A stretch of DNA of 64,000 bases from an uncultured Acetatifactor sp. (GTDB lineage: Bacteria; Bacillota; Clostridia; Lachnospirales; Lachnospiraceae), in NCBI GenBank assembly GCA_910588225.1, contig CAJUQT010000001.1, positions 1 through 64,000 of the forward strand, given 5' to 3'. The position numbers and the translations under genes are program-made. Below are positions 45,943-55,000 of this stretch, piece after piece. The notes under the pieces are model-generated. The model worked only from the letters and a program-made list of their open reading frames with translations. It was not told the origin of the DNA and searched no databases. Each line of letters starts with the position of its first letter. Positions within the stretch are counted from its first letter, which is position 1.

Positions 45943-46612
45943 TTCCATCACCTCCAGCTCCGTTTTCAGAATTACCGCCGGTTCCGGTCTGTTCTTCTAT
46001 CTCTCTCTCAGATGTACTTCCATCGGCATCCGGTTTCCCTGTGGCTGTCACCACATCCAGCGTCTCCGACCAGTCCGCGTAAGGCTCTCCGTTCTCGTCA
46101 TATCTCACGGGTGTGCTCTCATAAATGACGATTACGTTAAAGCTTTCTCCGTCTTCCGGTTTCGTCTGACCGGGTTCATTCCCTTCCGGCACGGGGGGAA
46201 TGTCAATCACCACATCCAACGTGGCGGCAGAGCCGCCTCCCGGCACGATTTCTTTATAGTAATACCAGTCTCCGTCGGCTTCCCCGCCTGGAACTACTTT
46301 GTTCCAGACACCGCTCTCCTGCGTCCATATTCCCTCGGGGCTGCTCTGGTAAGCAACCTCATATCTGGCGCAGAATGCTCTGGCCCGGATATAAACCGGT
46401 TCCGAATCCGCATCACTTGTGATAACTAAATGTTTTGTTTTGGAATCAAAAGTCTCCGTAATCTCTGTCCGGTCTCCCAGATGAACAGGAAGTCCTCCCT
46501 CCGCTGTGGTGTAAGTCGTAAAATAGGCAAGCGCGCTGTTCACTCCCGTGGTCAGTACGGCAGCCCCGGCCAGAAGAGACAGACATATGTTTCTGATATC
46601 TTTACGCTTCAT
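45929..46612 (-). CDS. TasA-like secreted protein (SipW type)
   Basis: A 227-residue protein. After a basic start, the signal LSLLAGAAVLTTGVNSALA leads into YFTTYTTAEGG, the classic TasA-type mature N-terminus cleaved by SipW-like peptidases. A beta-sandwich body with PVYIRARAFC and a Glu/Gly-rich tail follow. ATG 46612 is chosen because the longer frame places 67 basic residues before the signal. Its 3' end overlaps the next gene, so coupling is likely. The sipW-type gene is four genes downstream. Confidence 0.75.
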   Translation of the reverse strand: MKRKDIRNICLSLLAGAAVLTTGVNSALAYFTTYTTAEGGLPVHLGDRTEITETFDSKTKHLVITSDADSEPVYIRARAFCARYEVAYQSSPEGIWTQESGVWNKVVPGGEADGDWYYYKEIVPGGGSAATLDVVIDIPPVPEGNEPGQTKPEDGESFNVIVIYESTPVRYDENGEPYADWSETLDVVTATGKPDADGSTSEREIEEQTGTGGNSENGAGGDGNVGE

Positions 46613-46625
46613 ACCCTCTCCCTCC

Positions 46626-47966
46626 TCATGGTGTTCCCTCACTGCCATCTGCTGATGTCTGCTGATTTTCCTGCGGGCTGCTGTCTGAAGCTTCCGTTCC
46701 TCCCTGACTTCCTTCGCCTCCCACTGTGCCGTCCGCATGAACGGAAGTCCATATCCATCTGTCCTGCTCCGCATCATATGTGAAATGATTGGTAATGCCA
46801 TGACCGTCCACATGACGCCTGTTATAGTAATTGGTGAAGGTCACTTCAAAAATCTGCTCCGTATCCGTAATTACAGTGGTCTTTTCAAATGCTTCTCTGT
46901 GTGTGTCATCCTCCGCCGCGTCCGGATAGGGGCTGTAGCCTGGGCCGCTGTAGATCTCCTTCACTGTCACCTGAGCTCCCACAGGAAGCTTCAGCTCCTC
47001 TCCCGGCCTGTATGCGGTTTCGGATCCTGCTCCCGTAAAGTCAATGGCCACCACATCCTTATATTCCCTCTGTCCCCCGACACCGCTGATTCGATCTTCC
47101 CAGACCGCATTTATTTCAAAGATAAAGGTAACCGGCCTGGGGATGCTTTCTCCTGCCATGGTTTCGAACTCCAAAAGCTCCTTCCTAATCTGCAGGCTGC
47201 CGTACCGCATCTGCGCCCGGGCTTTCAGCACAGGTTCCATATGATAAAGCCAGGGGCCGGGATTCGCCGTATTGCTCACCGGATTCCCTTCGGCATCCAC
47301 ATAAGGTTCCTTTCCCGGCAGAGCAATCAATTCCGGTTCAAAGGAAAATACACAGTCAGAGGCATTGGCCATGGTAGCAATTTGCTCCGTTCCGTCACTG
47401 TCCCTGCTGACCGCAGTATATGCCGCCACATCACCATATGTCACATCCGGGTCTCCTGCACCGCCTCTCCTGGCAATCAGCAGATAAAGTCCTGCGTCCA
47501 GACCTCCGATCTCCTGTTTCACAGATTCCTCCATCCTGACAGGCGGCGTCTGAACCGTTCCGCTGACAGCCCCTTCCTCATCCGTCGTAATTCCCAGCGC
47601 AATCCGGGCCGCCTTCTGGGACTGCTGCCTCCAGTCCGCATTTGTCATATGCTCCGTAATCTGCAGACCTTCTTCTCCCGCATATTGCGCCTCCAGTTCA
47701 AACTGATAACCGTCATAGCCAAATCCGCCGGCTTTGCCTGGTATAACGCCTGCCACCCTATAGAGATCTATCACCACAGAGGCATTATCAAGCTGCTCTG
47801 CCAGCCAGCCGCTTCCGTCTCCTGTAAAGTTTCCCGGTATCACCGTCAGAGAACACTTCTCGTCCAGGTTTACAGATTCTGCCGCCCCTCCCGAAAATGA
47901 CAGTGCTGTCACCATGCCAAAAACTGCCGCCAGCGACATCAGCACCTGTGTCCATTTATGCTTCAT
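46626..47966 (-). CDS. Pilin-like protein with Spy0128/DUF5979-type domain
   Basis: A 446-residue protein with a signal peptide (1-28). An N-terminal domain (about 35-230) has the look of pilin-tip or minor pilin domains; from 250 to 390 lies a Spy0128/DUF5979-like Ig fold (GSLQIRKELLEFE, PVTFIFEINAV, GAQVTVKEIYSG, FEVTFTNYYN). It ends in a Gly/Ser-rich tail without a sorting signal or TM, so it is probably secreted and bound to other pilus parts. It follows lepB by 13 bases. Confidence 0.75.
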   Translation of the reverse strand: MKHKWTQVLMSLAAVFGMVTALSFSGGAAESVNLDEKCSLTVIPGNFTGDGSGWLAEQLDNASVVIDLYRVAGVIPGKAGGFGYDGYQFELEAQYAGEEGLQITEHMTNADWRQQSQKAARIALGITTDEEGAVSGTVQTPPVRMEESVKQEIGGLDAGLYLLIARRGGAGDPDVTYGDVAAYTAVSRDSDGTEQIATMANASDCVFSFEPELIALPGKEPYVDAEGNPVSNTANPGPWLYHMEPVLKARAQMRYGSLQIRKELLEFETMAGESIPRPVTFIFEINAVWEDRISGVGGQREYKDVVAIDFTGAGSETAYRPGEELKLPVGAQVTVKEIYSGPGYSPYPDAAEDDTHREAFEKTTVITDTEQIFEVTFTNYYNRRHVDGHGITNHFTYDAEQDRWIWTSVHADGTVGGEGSQGGTEASDSSPQENQQTSADGSEGTP

Positions 47967-47979
47967 AGATGCTTCCCTC

Positions 47980-48582
47980 CTATCTAATCATCCCCATGTC
48001 CGTCAAAGGCCAGACACGAAACAATATCTTGCCAACCAGAAATTCCTCACTAATACTGCCTATCGTACTGCTCCTGCTGTCCACAGAGGTCTCTCTGTGG
48101 TCCCCCAGTACAAAAATGCGCCCCTCCGGCACCTGATAGGGAAGTGTAATATCACATATTCCCAGAGACTTCTCTGTGACATATGGTTCCTCCAACAGTT
48201 CGTTGTTCACATACACATTTCCATCCTTATCAATATCCACCCAGTCTCCTGAGACTGCAATCACACGTTTTACCAGAATATTATTATTATAATAAAAAGC
48301 TACCACCTCGCCGGTATTGTAGTCCGACCCGTTCAGCGCCACCACAATATCTCCGTTCCACAAAGTCTCTGTCATGGAAGTTCCGCTGATCTGCAATACG
48401 GGCAGAAAGGTCACTGCCACCAGCATGGCTGCCGCCGCCACAATCAGCAGCGTGTATATGGTGCTCCGCATCACTCTTCCAAAGGTATGCTTATGATTTT
48501 CTTTCTCCAGTTCCGCTTCTATCTGGCTTAGAGTAGGAGTTTCCAGCACCTTCTCCTCTTTTTCCTTCTTTTTCCTTCCCAT
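47980..48582 (-). CDS. lepB: Signal peptidase I
   Basis: A 200-residue type I signal peptidase with a cytoplasmic N-terminus (about 45 residues), one TM (IYTLLIVAAAAMLVAVTFL), catalytic Ser in ISGTSMTETL, Lys in NILVKRVIA and the box GDHRETSVDSR. The Ser/Lys dyad separates it from the Ser/His SipW-type enzyme of the same operon. Genes of this kind inside pilus operons often serve the pilins specifically. Confidence 0.92.
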   Translation of the reverse strand: MGRKKKEKEEKVLETPTLSQIEAELEKENHKHTFGRVMRSTIYTLLIVAAAAMLVAVTFLPVLQISGTSMTETLWNGDIVVALNGSDYNTGEVVAFYYNNNILVKRVIAVSGDWVDIDKDGNVYVNNELLEEPYVTEKSLGICDITLPYQVPEGRIFVLGDHRETSVDSRSSTIGSISEEFLVGKILFRVWPLTDMGMIR

Positions 48583-48583
48583 A

Positions 48584-48982
48584 TTACCCTTTTGCCTGTT
48601 CTATCTGAAATCCTTCGGATTGTCCGTCGCTCTTATCTTCATTGCCAAGTCTCCTGACATTCTCCAGATACTGATCCGCCGCCTTCTGTGCAATCTCAAA
48701 TATGCCGTTTAACCTGAGGGCCGCCTCCGCAATGGAGCCCGCTTCCTGGAGCTCAATCCTGCGGGTAGTCCTCTCCTCTTGAAGGGTATGCCGAAGCTCC
48801 TGTATCTTCTCGTCCTTCTGGTCCAGCCTCTTCCGAAGCTTCTCATAGTTCTCCCGAAGTTCCGTCAGCTGCTCCTCCCTCTCTGTCAGTGTCTGTTTCA
48901 ATTCTTCTGTCTCCCTTACCTGTGCAAGCAACAGTTGGAGGAGTTCACGTCTGCTGAGCTTATGCATCTCCTTGTCTGTCAT
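48584..48982 (-). CDS. Coiled-coil protein of the pilus operon
   Basis: A 132-residue cytoplasmic protein. It begins with HKLSRRELLQLLLAQVRET, then a charged coiled coil to about residue 75 and a helical C-terminal part (GSIAEAALRLNGIFEIAQKAADQYLENV; shown as two pieces AALRLNGIFEIA and QKAADQYLENV). Similar small proteins occur between sortase C and signal peptidase genes in clostridial pilus clusters; I know no function. It lies one base from lepB. Confidence 0.65.
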   Translation of the reverse strand: MTDKEMHKLSRRELLQLLLAQVRETEELKQTLTEREEQLTELRENYEKLRKRLDQKDEKIQELRHTLQEERTTRRIELQEAGSIAEAALRLNGIFEIAQKAADQYLENVRRLGNEDKSDGQSEGFQIEQAKG

Positions 48983-49039
48983 GGTATCTGCTTCTCCTCC
49001 ATCCCGTCTCTGTGTCCTGTCCGGCCGAAGCTGCCTTGC

Positions 49040-49855
49040 TTACTTCTTCCTGTACTTAATCAGCAGCCAGGCAAGCAGCACCAGCAGCATGGGAATGGCT
49101 ATGGCAGGCGCCACCAGTTTCGGATCCAGCAATCTGGCATCCGGCGTTACACGGACAGCTGCGGCCTCTGTCAGGTTGTCAATACGTGTTCCCCTCACCA
49201 GCAGTCTGTGCGTATTGATGCCATAGGGCGTGCAGGTCACCAGTGTACAGTAATCTTTTCCCCTGCTTAGATCCAGCTCCTCTACTTCCTCCGGCAGAAC
49301 AATTCGAATCTGATCCACCTGATAGGTCAATGTCTCATTCAAAACCTGCAGCATGAAGAGGTCACCCTCCACCAACTGATCCAAATCTGTAAACAGCCTT
49401 GCGGAAGGCAGTCCTCTGTGGCCGGACAATACGCAATGAGTACTCTCGCCGCCCACCGGCAGAGAAGAGGATTCAATGTGTCCTGCCGCCACCTGCAGCA
49501 CTGCCTCGTCCACACCGTGATAAATGGGCAGAGATACATCGATGGAGGGAATCTGGATATACCCCATGATCCCGTTGCCGGAGATATTCAGCAGGGCTTC
49601 ATAGCCTTCCCGCTCCTCATCACTGAGATAATATCGGTTCGGCCGGTTCCAGAGCTTCTCATTATAAACCGCCGCCTGATTCCAGTACTCTTCATAGGTT
49701 TCCTCATCCAGTGCCGCCACGGCCTCTTCATAGTTGGCTATGGCTCTGGACTGGTGAAGCGAATTCCAATAATCACTGACTGTAGGATACAGCAGCAAGG
49801 ACAGACCTGCCATCAGAATCAATGTTAAGATAATCGTGGATAAATGTTTCTTCAT
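49040..49855 (-). CDS. srtC: Class C sortase (pilin polymerase)
   Basis: A 271-residue class C sortase with TMs at both ends (TIILTLILMAGLSLLLYP; PAIAIPMLLVLLAWLLI), catalytic His in CVLSGHRGLPSARLF and Cys/Arg in VTCTPYGINTHRLLVRG. Class C enzymes link pilin subunits through the LPXTG motif and a pilin Lys. It directly follows the LPSTG pilin (49938-52061). The lid region (YNEKLWNRPNRYY) is at about 65-80. Confidence 0.93.
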   Translation of the reverse strand: MKKHLSTIILTLILMAGLSLLLYPTVSDYWNSLHQSRAIANYEEAVAALDEETYEEYWNQAAVYNEKLWNRPNRYYLSDEEREGYEALLNISGNGIMGYIQIPSIDVSLPIYHGVDEAVLQVAAGHIESSSLPVGGESTHCVLSGHRGLPSARLFTDLDQLVEGDLFMLQVLNETLTYQVDQIRIVLPEEVEELDLSRGKDYCTLVTCTPYGINTHRLLVRGTRIDNLTEAAAVRVTPDARLLDPKLVAPAIAIPMLLVLLAWLLIKYRKK

Positions 49856-49937
49856 TCAGGGCTCTCCTTGCTGCCGTACACGGAAGGAGCCGAAGCCCCT
49901 TCCGAATACAACAGAAATTGCATATTGCTTATATAAC

Positions 49938-52061
49938 CTATTTCTCCTTGCTCATACGTTTTCTGGTCACAAGCAGAACCACTGCCGCCAGCACCAGAAT
50001 GCTTCCTGTCACATAGAAAATTGTGGTACCGATACCGCCGGTGGAGGGAAGAAGGGCACCATTCACATTGATGATATCTGCCGCAAAGATACCGTTTGTA
50101 TTTGTGATTGTCGGATTACCGTTCTCATCGGTGGGCCATCCTGTAATCTCCCAGGTACAGGTCTCATTTCCCTCTGTCACTTCCACAGGAGGAATGAATT
50201 TAATCTCAAATTCAATGGGTTCAATGGTATTGAATCCTGCCGGCGTCTTCGTCTCTGTCAGAGTATATTTCCCTTCTCCAAGGCCTTTAAAGGAAATCCT
50301 TCCTGTCACCGCATCTGTGGTCAGTCTGATGGATACTTCCGAAGGAACCAGTCTGGTCGTCGTCTCGGTTACCGGGTTATATTTCGTCTCCACGTCCGCA
50401 TACAGACCTGCGGAACCTTTTACCAGCATATAGACTTCCTTGCCTGCATATTCGGTCCTATCCGCAGGAATATAATACACGTCCTCATTGTCAATGGTTG
50501 TTTTCAGATAACCTTTTGTAGTATTTTCATCGCCCTGGCCAATAGAAGTATATTGATCGTCCGAAGGCTCATCTGTTGTATAGCTTCCGTCCAACAGCTT
50601 ATAGTATGCTCCGTTTTCATCCGCAACATAGTGTTCCACCGTATCCAGCACCACCTGATAGGAGGTACCTGTCAGGGTAAATTCAGCACCGGCCAGCAGG
50701 TTCTCTTCCAGCACTGCATTTGCATACTTTGTGATGTCCAGCTCAGTGAGATAAGTCAGTGTCTTCTGCTCCGGGGTCTTTCCCAGAGGAATATTTTCGT
50801 CTTCCACAGGCAGACCGGGATGTTTCTCATCCCTGCTGCCGCCATAGTCAAAATTCGGATCCTGTGAATAATCCAGAGACCATGCGTTCTCATTTCCCTC
50901 AGTACCTATAATGGCATCCTCATTTACCGTTGCAGAATAAGTCACAATAATCTCATCGCCCACGGTATACTGCATAATGTCGGTAAACGCAAGTCTGAAA
51001 GAATGATCCCCGTTGGGATATACATAGTACTCTGCCAGCGGATCGTCCGCGGCCTCTCCTGCGTCATCAAGCGTTCCTCTTGTCAGCGCTTTACCGCCCA
51101 CAGTAACCGTAACGGATTCTGCACCGTCAAAAGTAAGCCCTTCTGCCATTGTGTCGTTCATGACAAAGAAATAATAATCATATCCGGCATAATTGGGCAC
51201 TTTACTCTTAATCCGGAAAGTGGCATGATCGCCGATGCCCGCATAGTTTGCATCGTCAAGATTCTCATTTGGAACATAATTCTCAGCGTAATCCGGATGG
51301 TTGTAGGCATCTGCCCCCTGATAGAACACATCCTTTTCACCGGAGGGAACTTCGGATTTTACTACCATTGTGGAATCGCCCACAACCTCCAGCAGAATTC
51401 TTGTATAGGCAGCTTCTTCTCCTGTCACGGTATCTTTCTGCGCATCTTTCACCAGATAGTAACCGGAACCGGTGACATCAATGGCAACATCTCCTGTGCC
51501 GGTTGCGGTAAACTTTGTCTCACTTAAATATTTGGAAACGATGGATGCGAAGAAATCAAGCGGACCTGATTCTCCGATGCTGGTATTATTAAATTCCGAC
51601 AGCGCTCTTGCCACATCGGCAGCTGTTGTACAGCCGGCAAACGCGCCGCTGAATACACCTTCCGCATCTGTCTTCAGTTCCTCCAGCAATGCCTCTCCGT
51701 CTGTCACACCGGAACCCCATACAATGTTGGACAGAATGTACTGGGCATTGTATCGTCCGTAACACTCTCTCGTATGTGTATGTTCCTCCTTACCGCAGGT
51801 CACCTCATCCCCTGTCTTACAGGAGTCATCATGTGCATGTTCTTCTTTGGTACAGGTCACGCTGTCCCTGTACTCCGGATTCTCTGCCAGGTCTCCTGCG
51901 AAAATCTGATAGGCTTCATAAGTATGTTCCGCCTTATCATTCTCGTTTTGTTTTACGGTGATTGTATGGGACAGAGTATCCGCTGCAAACGCAGTCAGTC
52001 CCATTCCCAAAACCATCACCATCGCCAGCAATATGCCGGCAATTTTTCTCATACGCTTCAT
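49938..52061 (-). CDS. LPSTG-anchored major pilin with two Cys/His modules
   Basis: A 707-residue pilin: signal peptide ending AFAADT, an N-terminal domain (TYEAYQIFAGDL) interrupted near residues 68-100 by two C-x6-H-x-H-x3-C modules (CTKEEHAHDDSC and CGKEEHTHTREC), Ig-like isopeptide domains, an E-box GKYTLTETKTPAGF, then the sorting signal LPSTGG, TM and basic tail. The TIGR04226-type isopeptide domain and the nearby class C sortase mark it as the shaft subunit. Its ATG overlaps the adhesin stop (52058-52061), so adhesin and pilin are translationally coupled. Confidence 0.92.
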   Translation of the reverse strand: MKRMRKIAGILLAMVMVLGMGLTAFAADTLSHTITVKQNENDKAEHTYEAYQIFAGDLAENPEYRDSVTCTKEEHAHDDSCKTGDEVTCGKEEHTHTRECYGRYNAQYILSNIVWGSGVTDGEALLEELKTDAEGVFSGAFAGCTTAADVARALSEFNNTSIGESGPLDFFASIVSKYLSETKFTATGTGDVAIDVTGSGYYLVKDAQKDTVTGEEAAYTRILLEVVGDSTMVVKSEVPSGEKDVFYQGADAYNHPDYAENYVPNENLDDANYAGIGDHATFRIKSKVPNYAGYDYYFFVMNDTMAEGLTFDGAESVTVTVGGKALTRGTLDDAGEAADDPLAEYYVYPNGDHSFRLAFTDIMQYTVGDEIIVTYSATVNEDAIIGTEGNENAWSLDYSQDPNFDYGGSRDEKHPGLPVEDENIPLGKTPEQKTLTYLTELDITKYANAVLEENLLAGAEFTLTGTSYQVVLDTVEHYVADENGAYYKLLDGSYTTDEPSDDQYTSIGQGDENTTKGYLKTTIDNEDVYYIPADRTEYAGKEVYMLVKGSAGLYADVETKYNPVTETTTRLVPSEVSIRLTTDAVTGRISFKGLGEGKYTLTETKTPAGFNTIEPIEFEIKFIPPVEVTEGNETCTWEITGWPTDENGNPTITNTNGIFAADIINVNGALLPSTGGIGTTIFYVTGSILVLAAVVLLVTRKRMSKEK

Positions 52062-55000
52062 AATGTTGCTCTCCCTTCTTCTATTTTTCTTCCTTTTGAA
52101 GCTCTGATTCTTCTATACATCAGGCCCGCGCCGGACAGAATGCCGAATGCGGCTGCCAATGCATATAATGTTGCGGTGCCTGTGCCACCCGTTTCAGGAA
52201 GTGAGAATTCGTACAGGTTATTATACGCAATCTCAACTGTACCGTCTTTTGTAATGGTTCCTATGATCTTCCTTTTTGTGTCTGTGGCGATTCCTCCCGA
52301 GATAATGGGACTGTACGGGTCGTCAGGGTCCACCTCCCAGCTGATGTCCTCTCCCGGTTCTTTGGGGCTTACTGTGACCGGCCCGATCTCTTCAATGGCA
52401 TAGCTGGAGCCCTCCGGAAGAAAGCTTACCACAATGTACTGGCCGGCTTTCAATGTAAATCTGGAATCATTCCAAATGAGAATATCGCTTTCAATCACTT
52501 TGCCGGACGAATCGTACTTGGTATAGGAATAGTCATTTTTCAGAGCATTCTCTTCTGTCTGCCCTGCCAGGATTTCCTCCTTTGTGTCCCCGGATGTCCT
52601 GTAGAAATGAATGGTAAAGCCAAATTCCTCATCCGTCATTTCATTCCCTGTTACCTGCTTCTCAATCCTCAATTTTCCCGTATCCTGTTCTGTGGTGGCA
52701 AAGGATACGGAGGGAAGTGTGAACTGCATCCAGCAGGTGGAACCGGAAGCGCCTCTCTCTGTGTAATAAAAGGTCAGTCTATATTTACCGTTTGTCCCTT
52801 TGTCAATGTAATCCCACAGATTTACATACTCGCCAACGGAACTGTGCACACCGCCGATATCGCAGATCAGCTTTCCATTGTATCCGGGTCCGTCAAGGAA
52901 TACCCACATGTCATCATCTCCATAGAAAAGGTATTCCAGAGGTCCCACATAGTCCTCCACCAGGTCAAATTCGACGGTATAGTGCATGCCGAAATAGTGG
53001 TTGTGGTTTAGGCCGTCGTCTGATGCGGGCATGTTGCAGCAGCCACTTGAAAGATCATCTTTGTTAGCTGAATTCTTTGTTACCTCTGCACTGGCAGGGC
53101 TTCCGAACAGCAAATCATGTCCCCCTGTTCCTGCGGTGGGAACCGTGTCCAGAGGATAAAAATCATTTCCGGCGAAATAATATGTGTTATTCCAGTTGTT
53201 GCGTTGTCTATTGAATCTGTCTATTCCATATACACTGCTGACAACCTCTTTATTATCCCCTTCTCCCATTACAACTTCCGCGCCGGTAAGCGTATATGTG
53301 TCACCCATCTGGCGGAATACAAGATTTCCGCTGTAAGCGGTCTTGCCTTCCGCATCCCCGTCATTAAACAGATTGGGCGCTTTTACGGTGGGCGCATACT
53401 GAATTTTGTCATCCTTCAGGCCTGTTACCATTCCAAAGGTGGGACTGCCGTATGCGGCATTATCTGCATTGGCCTTGTTTCCCGTAATATCACCCATTGT
53501 TGTCTTCACACTTGTTTCACTGTTTCCAAAGCCAAAGGTCTGATCCGGTCTATTGCTGTTAATTCCCTGCCTGTTGGTATACAGATACCATGTGTCACCG
53601 CTCTCATGGGTGGTTGCATTGCCCCGGTCCGCTGCCTTTCCGTCCGCCGTATAAACCCTGCCGTCCGAGATATCGTAGTCGTAGAAATCAGCTCCGTTTC
53701 TTACTTCCTCCTCCCGGCAATTGTAGATCAACCGGATGGTTGCCCCTTCCGTAATCAGGATAAAGTCATCCCTGTTTTCCTCCTGCGTCGTCCTCTTATT
53801 GGTGAAGTGCCATTCCTTTCCGTCGGCGCAGCTGTAAAGTTCCCAGGTATCACTGTCCTCTCTCTGGACGCGTATTTCATTTAAGATATAATTCTGGTTT
53901 TTTGCAATTTTATTGAAGTAAACCAGCCCCGGCGCCTGCACATAGTGATAAGTGCCGGCCGAATAGATCTCCTCTTCCACCATCTGTGTCTGAACCCTGC
54001 CGTCCTCCGACACATAGATGTTCTTTTTCTTCATTGTTCCGCCGTTTGTGGGCAGTATGGCATTATCCTTCCCCGGCTGCTTTTGCGTATCACTCGATGT
54101 GTCAATAACGGTGATCGGTCTTAAGGATGCATGGGTAGCTGCAAGCACCTCAATATTGGCATAAAATTCTACCGTAAACTCCGGATTCGCCTGGCTGGAA
54201 GCATAAATCGTTGCAATATTGTCCGTTCCCTGTGCGGCCGCTTCATATGTCATCGATTCGTCTGTCGTTTCACCATCCACTACAAGGGAGCCGTATATGT
54301 CCTTAACCGCAAATCCTGCTTCATTCTCCTCAATGTCCACGGCTACCAGCGACACATCACTGCTGTAAATCTCCTCTCCCGGAAGTTCACCTTCCGCCTC
54401 CGGGGTATCTGTGCCATCGGCAATTGCCATGGTACTTGCTTCCCCGCCTTCCGCGAACTCCACCAGCGCCTCTGTAGGAGTTACTTCCACAGCCACCCTG
54501 CAGCCTGTCAGATCCAGTTTCATCCCCTTGTAGATTAATCCATACGAGAGTACCTGCATGGAAAGGATTTCATCTCCTGTTCCCGTCTCTTCCGCATAGG
54601 TAAGAGCCGCTTCATAGGCCTCCGCATTTTCATCCAATGCCTCCACAACAGCTTCCAGTTCATCTTCGGTTACATTCTCTTCTCCCTCATCCGTTTCTTC
54701 CCCGCCGGTCGCCGCGGCCTCCCCATCGGTTCCCACGTTTTCTTCCTGCCCTGATTCTTCTGGCCCGGCGGTCTCTTCCTGCGCTGCCCCTTCTCTCACG
54801 GCTTCCCCGTTCTCCTGCGCATCCGGCAGAATTGCTTCCCCTTCCACATGGAATTTTACTGTGAAAGCGTCATCTTCATAGGTAAAGGTCTTATCAACTG
54901 CAACGGTCTTCACCGGTTTCTTCCACCCCAGCGCAATTTCCGAGAAGCTGTTCATCCGGAAGGTGGTACCGTTCTTCTCCGCATTGCTTCCTTCCAGCCG

